Assembly (NCBI RefSeq): GCF_000298195.1
Contig: NZ_BAHC01000197.1
Coordinates: 1-64,000 of the forward strand
Source of the DNA: Gordonia rhizosphera NBRC 16068
GTDB taxonomy: Bacteria; Actinomycetota; Actinomycetes; Mycobacteriales; Mycobacteriaceae
Direction of reading: 5' to 3'
Length of the DNA stretch: 64,000 bases
Shown here in pieces: positions 43,474 through 51,576 of this stretch (position 1 is the stretch's first letter; each line of letters starts with the position of its first letter). Both the position numbers and the translations under genes were made by a program. The notes under the pieces are model-generated. The model searched no databases, was not told where the DNA came from, and saw only the letters and a program-made list of their open reading frames with translations.

Positions 43474-44705
43474 TGCCAATCGACACCCTGCTCCCCACCG
43501 TCCGTGACCTGACCATCACCTCCGACGCCACCGGCCGCGAGGTGTTCGACACCACCAAGATCCTGATGGGGCTGCGTAACGTGGTCGACCACCAACTCGC
43601 GGTGCATGCCGGTGCGCTGGATCGGTTGGGGGTGGCACGGCAGACCGGCGGCAAAACCCGGGCCCTGCTGATCGAGATGGGTGCCGCACCCACGGTGGCG
43701 GATCGGTGGCTGCGGATCGCCGCCGCGCTGGAGTCGTTGGAGCGGGTCGCCGCCTACAGCGGGGATGGGGTCTTCTCCGGTGAACACGTCGACGCGTTGG
43801 TCCGCGGGATGGGGCATATCGAGAAGAGGTCGCCCGAACCGTTGAGCGAGGTCTCACGCATCGAACACCAACTCGCCCTGATCGCCCAGGCGTTTGCCGG
43901 GGCCACCCCGCGCGAGGTGCTCGCCACCGCCCGCACGCTCGGGAACCAGATAGCCGACGAGCAGGGTGGGGCCCCGGCCGGTGACGACCGGACGATCAAC
44001 GAGTGGGCGACCACGCCGACCGATGACGGGCGGTTGGAGGTCTCGGCAAACCTGGACATCGTGATCGGGGAGAAACTGGTGTCGGCGATCGCATCCCTGG
44101 CCGGCAAACGCCCTGAACCCGACGGCTCCGAGGATGCCCGCAGCGCCGGGCAGCGCCGTGCGGATGCGTTGGAGATGATCCTGGATGCCGCTGCACGTGC
44201 CGCCGGGTCGGGGGTCACCGACCTGGTGGCCGCACCGAAAACCCAGCTGAATCTGACCGTCCCGGCCGACACCCCCGATGCGGCAGCCCTGCAGTGGCTG
44301 GGCCCGATCTTGCAGACCCTGGCGTGTGATGCCACCGTCACGGCGATCATCGTCGACGGCGAGAAGGTGCCGTTGGACATGGGACACCCCCAACGCCTGT
44401 TCACCCACCACCAACGCCGGGCGTTGATCGTCCGCGACCAGTCGTGCGTGAAATGCGGTGCGGCAGCAGGATATACTGTCTGCCACCACATCGCCCATTG
44501 GGCTGACGGGGGGCCCACCGATCTGGACAACGGATGCCTACTGTGCACCTCGTGCCACGCCCAAATCCACGCTAGCGGCTGGGACATCATCATGGGCGCC
44601 GACCGCCATCCCTGGCTGCTCCCACCCGTCGAACAGGACCCGAACCGCACCCCGATACCGGCCTACAACCGCCGAACCATGCGCCTGGACGGGGTCGCCG
44701 CCTGA
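43473..44705 (+). CDS. DUF222/HNH endonuclease (13E12-repeat family), SOS-controlled
   Basis: 410 aa. N-terminal DUF222 (helical, about residues 20-300) and a C-terminal HNH nuclease with CVKCGAAAGYTVCHHIAHW and LLCTSCHAQIHASGW, giving two CxxC zinc pairs and the HH catalytic site. Members occur in many copies in mycobacteria and Gordonia (13E12/REP13E12), and in M. tuberculosis several are LexA-regulated. Here a perfect LexA box sits in the promoter. The function is unknown; a damage-induced nuclease is likely. It interrupts the fdh-sel block and may be a mobile insertion. Confidence 0.9.
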   Translation: MPIDTLLPTVRDLTITSDATGREVFDTTKILMGLRNVVDHQLAVHAGALDRLGVARQTGGKTRALLIEMGAAPTVADRWLRIAAALESLERVAAYSGDGVFSGEHVDALVRGMGHIEKRSPEPLSEVSRIEHQLALIAQAFAGATPREVLATARTLGNQIADEQGGAPAGDDRTINEWATTPTDDGRLEVSANLDIVIGEKLVSAIASLAGKRPEPDGSEDARSAGQRRADALEMILDAAARAAGSGVTDLVAAPKTQLNLTVPADTPDAAALQWLGPILQTLACDATVTAIIVDGEKVPLDMGHPQRLFTHHQRRALIVRDQSCVKCGAAAGYTVCHHIAHWADGGPTDLDNGCLLCTSCHAQIHASGWDIIMGADRHPWLLPPVEQDPNRTPIPAYNRRTMRLDGVAA

Positions 44706-44825
44706 CCCGAATATGACCGAGAAGAACTGACCAGCAGCACCTTTCGCCAAACCTGACCGGCGACCCGGATCGACTCCGGGACGCACACGAACCTTGAGAA
44801 CTCCACAGTGTGAGAAATAGAGGGG

Positions 44826-44867
44826 ACCGGTGTGCTCGCCGGACGGGTATCCGACGGGCACACCGGT
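44826..44867. terminator. Hairpin between DUF222 gene and selD
   Basis: ACCGGTGTGCTCG (44826-44838) pairs with CGGGCACACCGGT (44855-44867) with one G-U, and the loop contains a further CGGA/TCCG stem. It lies between convergent genes and probably terminates both. Confidence 0.75.
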
Positions 44868-44957
44868 GCCGACAACTCGGAACGCGGCGTGATCCGCTGG
44901 CGGTGGACGAACCGCACCGCAACCGTTCCGGTAAACCGCGCCAACTCATCGAGTCGT

Positions 44958-45956
44958 TCAGCGAATGTTGATGCCTGCGCCGGCAACCGTCTCCCCGATC
45001 ACCGGATACCCCGGCACCTCACCGATCAGCAGCAGCCCGCCGGAGGTCTGCGCGTCGGCGAGGAAGAGCAGATCGTCGTCGGTGATCCCACCACCCACCT
45101 GTAGGTGGGGCCGTACCCAGTCGAGGTTGCGCCGTGTGCCGCCGGAGACGTAGCCGTCCCGGAGCGCGTCGAGGGCACCGTCGACCGCGGGGACCGACGA
45201 TCGGTCGATCACCGCGCCGATCTCCGAGGCTCGGCACAGCTTGAACAGGTGACCCAGGAGACCGAAGCCGGTGACGTCGGTGCCTGCGGCGACGTCTGCA
45301 CGCAGCGCCGCGGCCGACGCGTCCCGGTTGAGCGTGGTCATCACCTCGACGGCGGCGTCGAAGGTCTCGCCGGTCTGCTTATGCCGATTGTTGAGCAGGC
45401 CGACCCCGATCGGCTTGGTGAGGGCGATCGGTAGGCCGGGTTCGGCGGCATCGTTGCGGATCAACCGGTGCGGATCGGCGACACCGGTGACCGCCATCCC
45501 GTACTTGGGTTCCGGATCGTCGATGCTGTGCCCGCCGATCACCGGGCAGCCCGCCTCGGCCCCGATGGCGAGTCCGCCGCGCAGCACCTCGGTCATCAAC
45601 TCCATCGGCAGCCGATCCCGCGGCCAACCGACCAGGTTGATCGCGACGACCGGATCGCCGCCCATGGCGTAGATGTCGGACAGCGCATTCGCGGCGGCGA
45701 TGCGTCCCCAGTCGTAGGCGTCGTCGACGACCGGGGTGAAGAAGTCGGCGGTGGACAGCACTGCGAGATCGTCGCGGACCCGGACCGCCGCCGCGTCGTC
45801 GCCGTCGTCGACCCCGACGATGATGTCGCCGCCCGCCTGCCCGGTCAGCCCGCGCACCGCATCCTCGAGCTCGCCCGGCGGGATCTTGCAGGCGCAACCT
45901 CCACCATGCGCGAAGCCGGTCAGTCGGAGAGTCCGGAGATCATCGGATGTTGTCAT
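44958..45956 (-). CDS. selD: Selenide, water dikinase (selenophosphate synthetase)
   Basis: 332 aa. Makes selenophosphate from selenide and ATP, the selenium donor for Sec synthesis. The active-site loop is GGGCACKIPPG: C21 corresponds to catalytic Cys17 and K24 to Lys20 of E. coli SelD. It is thus the Cys form, not a selenoprotein. ATP-binding aspartates are in VGVDDGDDAAAV. I chose the ATG at 45956; a GTG directly before it is the alternative. The frame extends further across the tRNA-Sec on the other strand, which is spurious. Divergent from tRNA-Sec and selA. Confidence 0.93.
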   Translation of the reverse strand: MTTSDDLRTLRLTGFAHGGGCACKIPPGELEDAVRGLTGQAGGDIIVGVDDGDDAAAVRVRDDLAVLSTADFFTPVVDDAYDWGRIAAANALSDIYAMGGDPVVAINLVGWPRDRLPMELMTEVLRGGLAIGAEAGCPVIGGHSIDDPEPKYGMAVTGVADPHRLIRNDAAEPGLPIALTKPIGVGLLNNRHKQTGETFDAAVEVMTTLNRDASAAALRADVAAGTDVTGFGLLGHLFKLCRASEIGAVIDRSSVPAVDGALDALRDGYVSGGTRRNLDWVRPHLQVGGGITDDDLLFLADAQTSGGLLLIGEVPGYPVIGETVAGAGINIR

Positions 45957-46023
45957 CACGTCCGAGAGTAAAGCCCGCCGCGATTCGCTAACTTGGGAAC
46001 GGTCGATCGTCCACGAGCGGCAG

Positions 46024-46118
46024 GGAGGCGTCCGGGTCCTGGTGGGCCCCCCGGTCTTCAAAACCGAGGAGGTCGAGTATCTCGGCCTGGCGGGTTCGAT
46101 TCCCGTCCGCCTCCGCCA
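46024..46118 (+). tRNA. selC: tRNA-Sec (anticodon UCA), CCA encoded
   Basis: About 95 nt. Acceptor GGAGGCG (46024-46030) pairs with CGCCTCC before discriminator G and an encoded CCA (46116-46118). The anticodon loop CTTCAAA gives UCA, which reads UGA. A long variable arm (AGGTCGAG with CTCGGCCT, loop TAT) and the T-arm CGGG-TTCGATT-CCCG are clear. All are hallmarks of selenocysteine tRNA. It is charged with serine, converted by SelA and delivered by SelB, both encoded directly downstream. Confidence 0.93.
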
Positions 46119-46144
46119 CACGGCGCAGGAGAGCAGGAGGTGAC

Positions 46145-47461
46145 GTGACCGACGTCGACCCGCGACGCCTGATCCCACGAACCGATCATCTGATGGCGCT
46201 GCCGGAGGTCGCCGCCGCCCGGGAACGTTTGGGCGACACCCGGATCCGTACGGTGATCCGCGACCTGCAGGACCGCGCCCGCCGCGGTGAACTGCCACCG
46301 GAGCAGGTGTCCCGCGCGGTCGTCGACCGGCTGGGGTCGACACCGAGCACGAGCCTGCACCCGGTGCTGAACGCGACCGGCGTCATCGTCCACACGAATC
46401 TCGGTCGGGCACCGCTGTCGGAGGCGGCCGTCGCGGCGGTCGCGGCGGCGACCGGTTACGTCGATGTGGAACTCGACCTCGCTACCGGGGCACGGTCGCG
46501 GCGCGGTGCGGCGACCCGGGACGCCCTGCTTCGGTCCTGCCCGGCCGCGCAGGATGCCCTTGTGGTGAACAACGGTGCGGCCGCGCTGGTCCTCGCGACG
46601 ACGGCGCTGGCGCGCGACCGCGAGGTCGTGATCAGCCGCGGCGAGATGATCGAGATCGGAGCCGGATTCCGGCTCACCGACCTGATGGCGTCGACGGGCG
46701 CACGGCTGCGGGAGATCGGCACCACCAACCGCACCCACCTGCACGACTACGCCGACGCCATCGACGACGACACCGGCTGTGTGGTCAAGGTGCACCCCAG
46801 CAACTTTCGCGTCGAGGGATTCACCAGCGCGGTGCCCCTGCCCGACCTGCACCACCTGTGCCGTGAACGGCGCGTCCCCCTGGTCGTCGATCTGGGCAGC
46901 GGCCTGCTCGCACCCGATCCACTACTCCCCGACGAACCGGATGCCGCTACCGCGCTGGCCGCCGGCGCCGACCTCGTGATCGCGAGCGGCGACAAACTGC
47001 TCGGCGGCCCGCAGGCCGGACTGCTGCTCGGCACCGCCGAACTGATCGGTCGACTCGCCCGGCACCCGCTGGCCCGCGCGGTCCGCGCCGACAAGCTCGC
47101 GCTGGCGGCGCTGGAGGCCACACTGATCGGTCCAATCCCGCCGGTGACCCGATTCCTGCATGCCGACCCCGAACACCTTCACCGACGTACCGATAGGCTC
47201 GCCGCCGCGGTCGGAGCGCCGGTGGTTCCGCACGACGGCCGGGTCGGCGGGGGCGGTGCGCCGGGCGTGCCGCTCCCGGGCTTGGCGGTGCGGCTACCCG
47301 AGGCGGCGGCGAAGGCGTTGCGGCTCGGCGACCCGGCGGTCCTGGCCCGCGTCCACGACGGCGCGTGTCTGCTCGATCTGCGCTGCATACCCGACGCCGA
47401 CGACGATCGACTGACCGATGCCGTACAGCGGGCGCTGACCTCGATCGGCACCAGGGACTGA
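46145..47461 (+). CDS. selA: L-seryl-tRNA(Sec) selenium transferase
   Basis: 438 aa PLP enzyme converting Ser-tRNA(Sec) to Sec-tRNA(Sec) with selenophosphate. The PLP lysine is K284 in IASGDKLLGGPQAG. The N-terminal domain and NATGVIVHTNLGRAPLS match bacterial SelA, as does the length. GTG start 27 bp after the tRNA-Sec, with GGAGG before it, so tRNA, selA and selB are probably one transcript. The stop is 1 bp before the selB start. Confidence 0.94.
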   Translation: MTDVDPRRLIPRTDHLMALPEVAAARERLGDTRIRTVIRDLQDRARRGELPPEQVSRAVVDRLGSTPSTSLHPVLNATGVIVHTNLGRAPLSEAAVAAVAAATGYVDVELDLATGARSRRGAATRDALLRSCPAAQDALVVNNGAAALVLATTALARDREVVISRGEMIEIGAGFRLTDLMASTGARLREIGTTNRTHLHDYADAIDDDTGCVVKVHPSNFRVEGFTSAVPLPDLHHLCRERRVPLVVDLGSGLLAPDPLLPDEPDAATALAAGADLVIASGDKLLGGPQAGLLLGTAELIGRLARHPLARAVRADKLALAALEATLIGPIPPVTRFLHADPEHLHRRTDRLAAAVGAPVVPHDGRVGGGGAPGVPLPGLAVRLPEAAAKALRLGDPAVLARVHDGACLLDLRCIPDADDDRLTDAVQRALTSIGTRD

Positions 47462-47462
47462 G

Positions 47463-49253
47463 ATGTTCGTCCTCGCCACCGCCGGTCACGTGGACCACGG
47501 CAAGAGCACCCTGGTGCGGGCCCTGACCGGCATCGAACCCGACCGCTGGGCGGAGGAACGTCGTCGTGGCCTGACCATCGACCTCGGGTTCGCCTGGACG
47601 ACGCTGCCCTCCGGCGCGGACGTGGCCTTCGTCGACGTACCCGGGCACGAACGCTTCCTGCCCAACACGCTCGCCGGGCTCGGGCCCGCCCCGACCGTGA
47701 TGTTCGTCGTCGCGGCCGACGACGGGTGGCAGGCCCAGTCCTCGGAGCACCGCGACGTCGTCACCGCGCTGGGTGTCGACCACGGACTGATCGTGCTCGC
47801 CAAGTCCGACCGGGTCGCTGCCGGCCGGCTCGACGAGGTGGCGACGACGGTCCGCGCCGAACTCGCGCACACCGGCCTGGCCGACGCACCGATGGTCGCG
47901 GTGTCGGCCACGACCGGTACCGGCCTGGACACCCTGCGCGCCACCATCGACGATGTGCTGCGCTCCGCACCCCCGCCACCCGACGGCGGCCGCGTCCGCC
48001 TCTGGGTCGACCGTGCGTTCAGCGTGACCGGCGCCGGCACCGTCGTCACCGGAACCCTGACCTCGGGTCGGATCACCGTCGGCGACACCCTCGACCTGCT
48101 CGGCGAGGATGCACGTACCGTCACCGTCCGCGGACTGCAGAGCGAAGGCCGGGCCATCGCGACGGCCGGCCCGGTGAGCCGGGTCGCGGCGAACCTACGC
48201 GGTGTCGCCGCCGACGACGTGTGGCGCGGCATGGCCCTGGTCAGCCGGGACACCTGGCGGACCACGACCCTCATCGACCTCCGACGCGTCAGCGGGCCGT
48301 CGTTCGACGAGATCCCGGCACGCATCGTCGCGCACCTGGGCACCGCATCGCTGCACGTCCGGCTGCGCCCACTGGGTGACGAACACGCACGACTCACCCT
48401 CGACCGCGCGCTGCCGCTGACGGTCGGCGACCGCATCGTGCTCCGTGACCCCGGCAGTCGACTGATCGCCGGCGGGCTGGTGCTCGACACCGAACCGCCG
48501 GAGTTCCGACGGCGCGGCGACGCGTCGCGCCGTGCGACCGCACTGCACACGATGACATCGTCGGGTGACCTGGCCGCGGAGGTGAACCGGCGAGGTGCGG
48601 TTCCCGAGGAACATCTGCGCCACCTCGGCCTGCTCGACGTTCCGGCTGCGGACCCACCGCACGGTGTCCGCGTCGTCGGGCGATGGTGGCTGGCCGAATC
48701 CTCGTGCACCGCATGGGCTGCGGAGCTGCGGTCCGCGGTCACCGATCTCCTCCGCGACGACCCCCTCACCGCCGGCCTGTCGCACGGAGCCGCCCGCGAT
48801 CTGCTCGGGCTGCCCGACGACGCACTGGTTGCCGTCGTCGCTGCCGACGCCGGCCTCGAGTCCGTCGGCGGACACCTCACCTTGCCGGTCCGGGACTACG
48901 GACTCGGGCCGGCCGAGGACGCCGTCGTCGCACTGGAACGACGACTCGCTCAGCGGCCGTTCCACGCCCCCGAAGCCGACGATCTCAGCGCGCTGGGTCT
49001 CGGCCCCCGAGAACTCGCCGCGGCCGAACGGACCCGACGACTGCTGCGCCTGCGCGACGGCGTGGTCCTGCTGCCGTCGGCACCGGCGCAGGCCATGCGC
49101 ACCCTCGTCGGCCTCGAACAGCCGTTCACGACCAGCACCGCACGCCAGGCGCTCGGCACCACCCGACGCGTGGTAATCCCGCTCCTCGAACATCTCGACG
49201 CACGCGGCTGGACGCGGCGCCTCGACGCCGGTCATCGCGAGGTCGTGCGTTAG
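47463..49253 (+). CDS. selB: Selenocysteine-specific elongation factor
   Basis: 596 aa GTPase that carries Sec-tRNA(Sec) to UGA codons by binding the SECIS hairpin. G1 motif GHVDHGKST (residues 8-16), G3 DVPGHERF and G4 AKSD are visible. EF-Tu-like domains 2-3 and a C-terminal series of winged helices follow (about residues 350-596, ending QALGTTRRVVIPLLEHLDARGWT), which bind the SECIS. Length is standard. It starts 1 bp after selA. Its target in this window is the fdhA UGA. Confidence 0.94.
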   Translation: MFVLATAGHVDHGKSTLVRALTGIEPDRWAEERRRGLTIDLGFAWTTLPSGADVAFVDVPGHERFLPNTLAGLGPAPTVMFVVAADDGWQAQSSEHRDVVTALGVDHGLIVLAKSDRVAAGRLDEVATTVRAELAHTGLADAPMVAVSATTGTGLDTLRATIDDVLRSAPPPPDGGRVRLWVDRAFSVTGAGTVVTGTLTSGRITVGDTLDLLGEDARTVTVRGLQSEGRAIATAGPVSRVAANLRGVAADDVWRGMALVSRDTWRTTTLIDLRRVSGPSFDEIPARIVAHLGTASLHVRLRPLGDEHARLTLDRALPLTVGDRIVLRDPGSRLIAGGLVLDTEPPEFRRRGDASRRATALHTMTSSGDLAAEVNRRGAVPEEHLRHLGLLDVPAADPPHGVRVVGRWWLAESSCTAWAAELRSAVTDLLRDDPLTAGLSHGAARDLLGLPDDALVAVVAADAGLESVGGHLTLPVRDYGLGPAEDAVVALERRLAQRPFHAPEADDLSALGLGPRELAAAERTRRLLRLRDGVVLLPSAPAQAMRTLVGLEQPFTTSTARQALGTTRRVVIPLLEHLDARGWTRRLDAGHREVVR

Positions 49254-49435
49254 GTGGTGCTGTTCGGAAATTCGTCCGGGGTATTTCGGTGGAGCGATGG
49301 GCGACTGGCAAGGCGGAGGAGGGAGCGATGACAGCGTCATCGTGACCGACGACAACGCCGGCAGTCGTTCATCGAACGCCGAAGACCCCGACGAATTTCC
49401 GGACAGGACCACCAAGGGGCCGCGTCGACAGCACC

Positions 49436-49441
49436 TACACT
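49436..49441 (+). promoter_or_regulatory. -10 box for the PH-domain operon
   Basis: TACACT ends 8 nt before the ATG at 49450, suggesting a leaderless transcript starting at the ATG. There is no ribosome site between them. -35 unclear. Confidence 0.4.
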
Positions 49442-49449
49442 GGCCGACA

Positions 49450-49950
49450 ATGGACCCGTCACCGTCACTGTTGTTCCGCGAACCCGTGAACCGGGTGGAT
49501 CGACGCGCGATCACGATGTGGCGGATGACGCCGTTGATCCCCGGCATCGTCGTGCTCGCGGCGTGTGTCGCACTCGGAGCGCTGGTCGATCCGGCGCGCT
49601 GGCCCGCCGTCGCCGCGGCACTCGTCACCATCGTCCTCACGGCGTTCTTCGTAGCGGTGGTTCCGCTGTGGCGCTTTCGGTTTCACCGATGGGAGATCAC
49701 CGACGACGCGATCTACACACAGTCCGGTTGGTGGGTCCGCTCGCGGGTCGTCATCCCCATCGCCCGAATCCAGGTCGTCGACACCACCGCCGGACCCATC
49801 GAGCAACTGCTCGATCTCGCGACGCTCACCGTCACGACGGCATCGTCGGCGGGCACCATACGGATCGTCGGGCTCGACGCCGAGGTCGCACGGTCCGCCG
49901 CCGCCGACGTCACCATCCGTACCCAGGCGCACACCGATGACGCGACCTGA
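49450..49950 (+). CDS. PH-domain membrane protein, YdbS-like
   Basis: 166 aa. Two N-terminal helices (TPLIPGIVVLAACVALGALV and VTIVLTAFFVAVVPL) followed by one bacterial PH (bPH2/DUF304) domain with FRFHRWEITDDAIYTQSGWW. This matches YdbS of Bacillus. I chose the ATG at 49450; the frame is open 51 codons upstream without family similarity. It overlaps its larger partner by 14 bp. YdbS/YdbT pairs are linked to resistance to membrane-active bacteriocins in Bacillus; the role here is unknown. Confidence 0.82.
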   Translation: MDPSPSLLFREPVNRVDRRAITMWRMTPLIPGIVVLAACVALGALVDPARWPAVAAALVTIVLTAFFVAVVPLWRFRFHRWEITDDAIYTQSGWWVRSRVVIPIARIQVVDTTAGPIEQLLDLATLTVTTASSAGTIRIVGLDAEVARSAAADVTIRTQAHTDDAT

Positions 49951-51466
49951 CCGGATCGACGGCGACTGGCGCGACGACCACGAGCACGAATGGCATCGGT
50001 TGTCGCCGTGGATGATCGCGGTCAAACCGGTCGAGCAGCTGCCACAGCTCATCCCCCTGTTCCTCGCCATCGCCTTCGCCGGCCGTGGCGCCCCGGATCT
50101 GACCCTGATCATCACACTCGTCGCGCTCCCTCTGGTCACCGTCGTACCCTGGCTGGCGACCCGATATCAGGTCACCGCCGAGCACGTCCGGCTGCGCCAC
50201 GGAGTCCTCACCCGTACGACGGCCACCGCCCGCCGTGACCGCATCCGCAGTGTCGATCTGACCGCCTCGCCGCCCCATCGGATCCTGGGACTGCAGAAGG
50301 TGCGGATCGGAACCGGCGGTGACCGCAAATCATCCGTCGTGGAACTCAACTCGATCCCGGCGGTCGATGCCGAGAGACTCCGAAGACACCTGATGGCCAC
50401 GGCCGTACGGACGTCACCCGGTGTCACGGGCTCCGTCGAAGACACCGACTCCGGCGCGGCCCGACCGGGATCGGTTGCCGCGCCGGACGTGTTGGCGCGG
50501 TTCCGTCCGGCCTGGTTGCGCTTCGCACCCTTCTCACTGGCCGGTTTGGCGACCGTCGCCGCGCTCGTCGGCCTGGGTTTCCAGGCCGGCTACGAGGCCG
50601 GACTGTTCGAACGGGGCGCCACCGCCGCAGAGCATGCCGCCGACCGCATCCTCGACATCGGGGTGCCGATCGTCGTGAGCGCGGGCATCGTCGTGGTCGT
50701 CGCGGCCGGCGCGCTGGTGTCGGTGGCCGCCTACCTGCTCGCGTTCTGGGGATTCACTCTCACCCGCACCCCCGACGACGATCGGCTGCACTTGCGGCGT
50801 GGCCTGCTCACCACCATCGCGACCAGTCTCGACGCGCACCGGGTCCGTGGCGTACACCTGCACGAGCCGATCCTGATGCGTCCCGTCCGGGGCGCCCGGC
50901 TCAATGCGATCGCCACCGGTTCGAGTAAGAAACCGCTGCTGATGCCACCCGCACCCGCGGCGGAGGTGATCGGGGTGGGTCAACTCGTCACACACGAGGG
51001 CGACGAACTCACCGTCGGATTGCGTCGTCACGGCCACGGCGCCCTGACCCGGCGGCTCACTCGCGCGCTCTGGTCGGGGGCGGTCCTCGCGGTCGCACTG
51101 GTCGCCGCAGTGGCGGGTCCGCTGACCTGGCCGTGGCTGATCCTCGGGGCAGCGGTGATCGTCGGTGCGGTCGTGCTCGGTGTCGTCCGTTATCGCAATC
51201 TCGGCGTCCGGGTCACCGACCGGGCGGTGGTCATCGCTCCGCCGCGTGTCGCTCGGCACCGCTACGTCGTCGACCGCGACGGCGTCGTCGGGTGGGCGAC
51301 GTCGGCCTCGTTCTTCCAGCGCCGACGCGGTGTCGAGACCCTGACCCTGGCCACCGCGGCCGGTGACGAGGCCTACGCCGCGGTCGATCTCACGCCCGAA
51401 GACGCGACCGGCCTCATGTGCACCGTCTCCCCCGACCTGGTCGGTCCCTTCGTCGAGCGCAACTGA
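49937..51466 (+). CDS. PH-domain membrane protein, YdbT-like
   Basis: 509 aa, three tandem bPH2 domains separated by paired membrane helices. Repeated motif pairs are visible: YQVTAEHVRLRHGVLTRTTA, then FTLTRTPDDDRLHLRRGLLT, and NLGVRVTDRAVVIAPPRVAR. This is the layout of YdbT. It is coupled to the YdbS-like gene by overlap. Probably a membrane complex; the function in actinobacteria is not known. Confidence 0.83.
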   Translation: MTRPDRIDGDWRDDHEHEWHRLSPWMIAVKPVEQLPQLIPLFLAIAFAGRGAPDLTLIITLVALPLVTVVPWLATRYQVTAEHVRLRHGVLTRTTATARRDRIRSVDLTASPPHRILGLQKVRIGTGGDRKSSVVELNSIPAVDAERLRRHLMATAVRTSPGVTGSVEDTDSGAARPGSVAAPDVLARFRPAWLRFAPFSLAGLATVAALVGLGFQAGYEAGLFERGATAAEHAADRILDIGVPIVVSAGIVVVVAAGALVSVAAYLLAFWGFTLTRTPDDDRLHLRRGLLTTIATSLDAHRVRGVHLHEPILMRPVRGARLNAIATGSSKKPLLMPPAPAAEVIGVGQLVTHEGDELTVGLRRHGHGALTRRLTRALWSGAVLAVALVAAVAGPLTWPWLILGAAVIVGAVVLGVVRYRNLGVRVTDRAVVIAPPRVARHRYVVDRDGVVGWATSASFFQRRRGVETLTLATAAGDEAYAAVDLTPEDATGLMCTVSPDLVGPFVERN

Positions 51467-51543
51467 GACAATCGACCAACTTTTGTGAGACGATTTGTCA
51501 AATCAGTCCCACGCGCCCACATGGAGGTGGTAGACCTCAGTAA

Positions 51544-51559
51544 CAGTCAGTACTGACTG
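51544..51559. promoter_or_regulatory. Perfect 16-bp palindrome, candidate TetR operator
   Basis: CAGTCAGTACTGACTG is fully palindromic and lies 17 bp before the FAD oxidoreductase start. An AT-richer promoter-like stretch (about 51478-51506) precedes it. The TetR gene just downstream of the oxidoreductase is the likely ligand. Confidence 0.65.
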
Positions 51560-51576
51560 ATTCCGAGGGGGTCCCC

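Noticed and set aside
45957..46343. Longer N-terminus of SelD
   Set aside because: The extension is antisense to tRNA-Sec and the selA start, and the catalytic loop already lies at the usual distance from the ATG at 45956.
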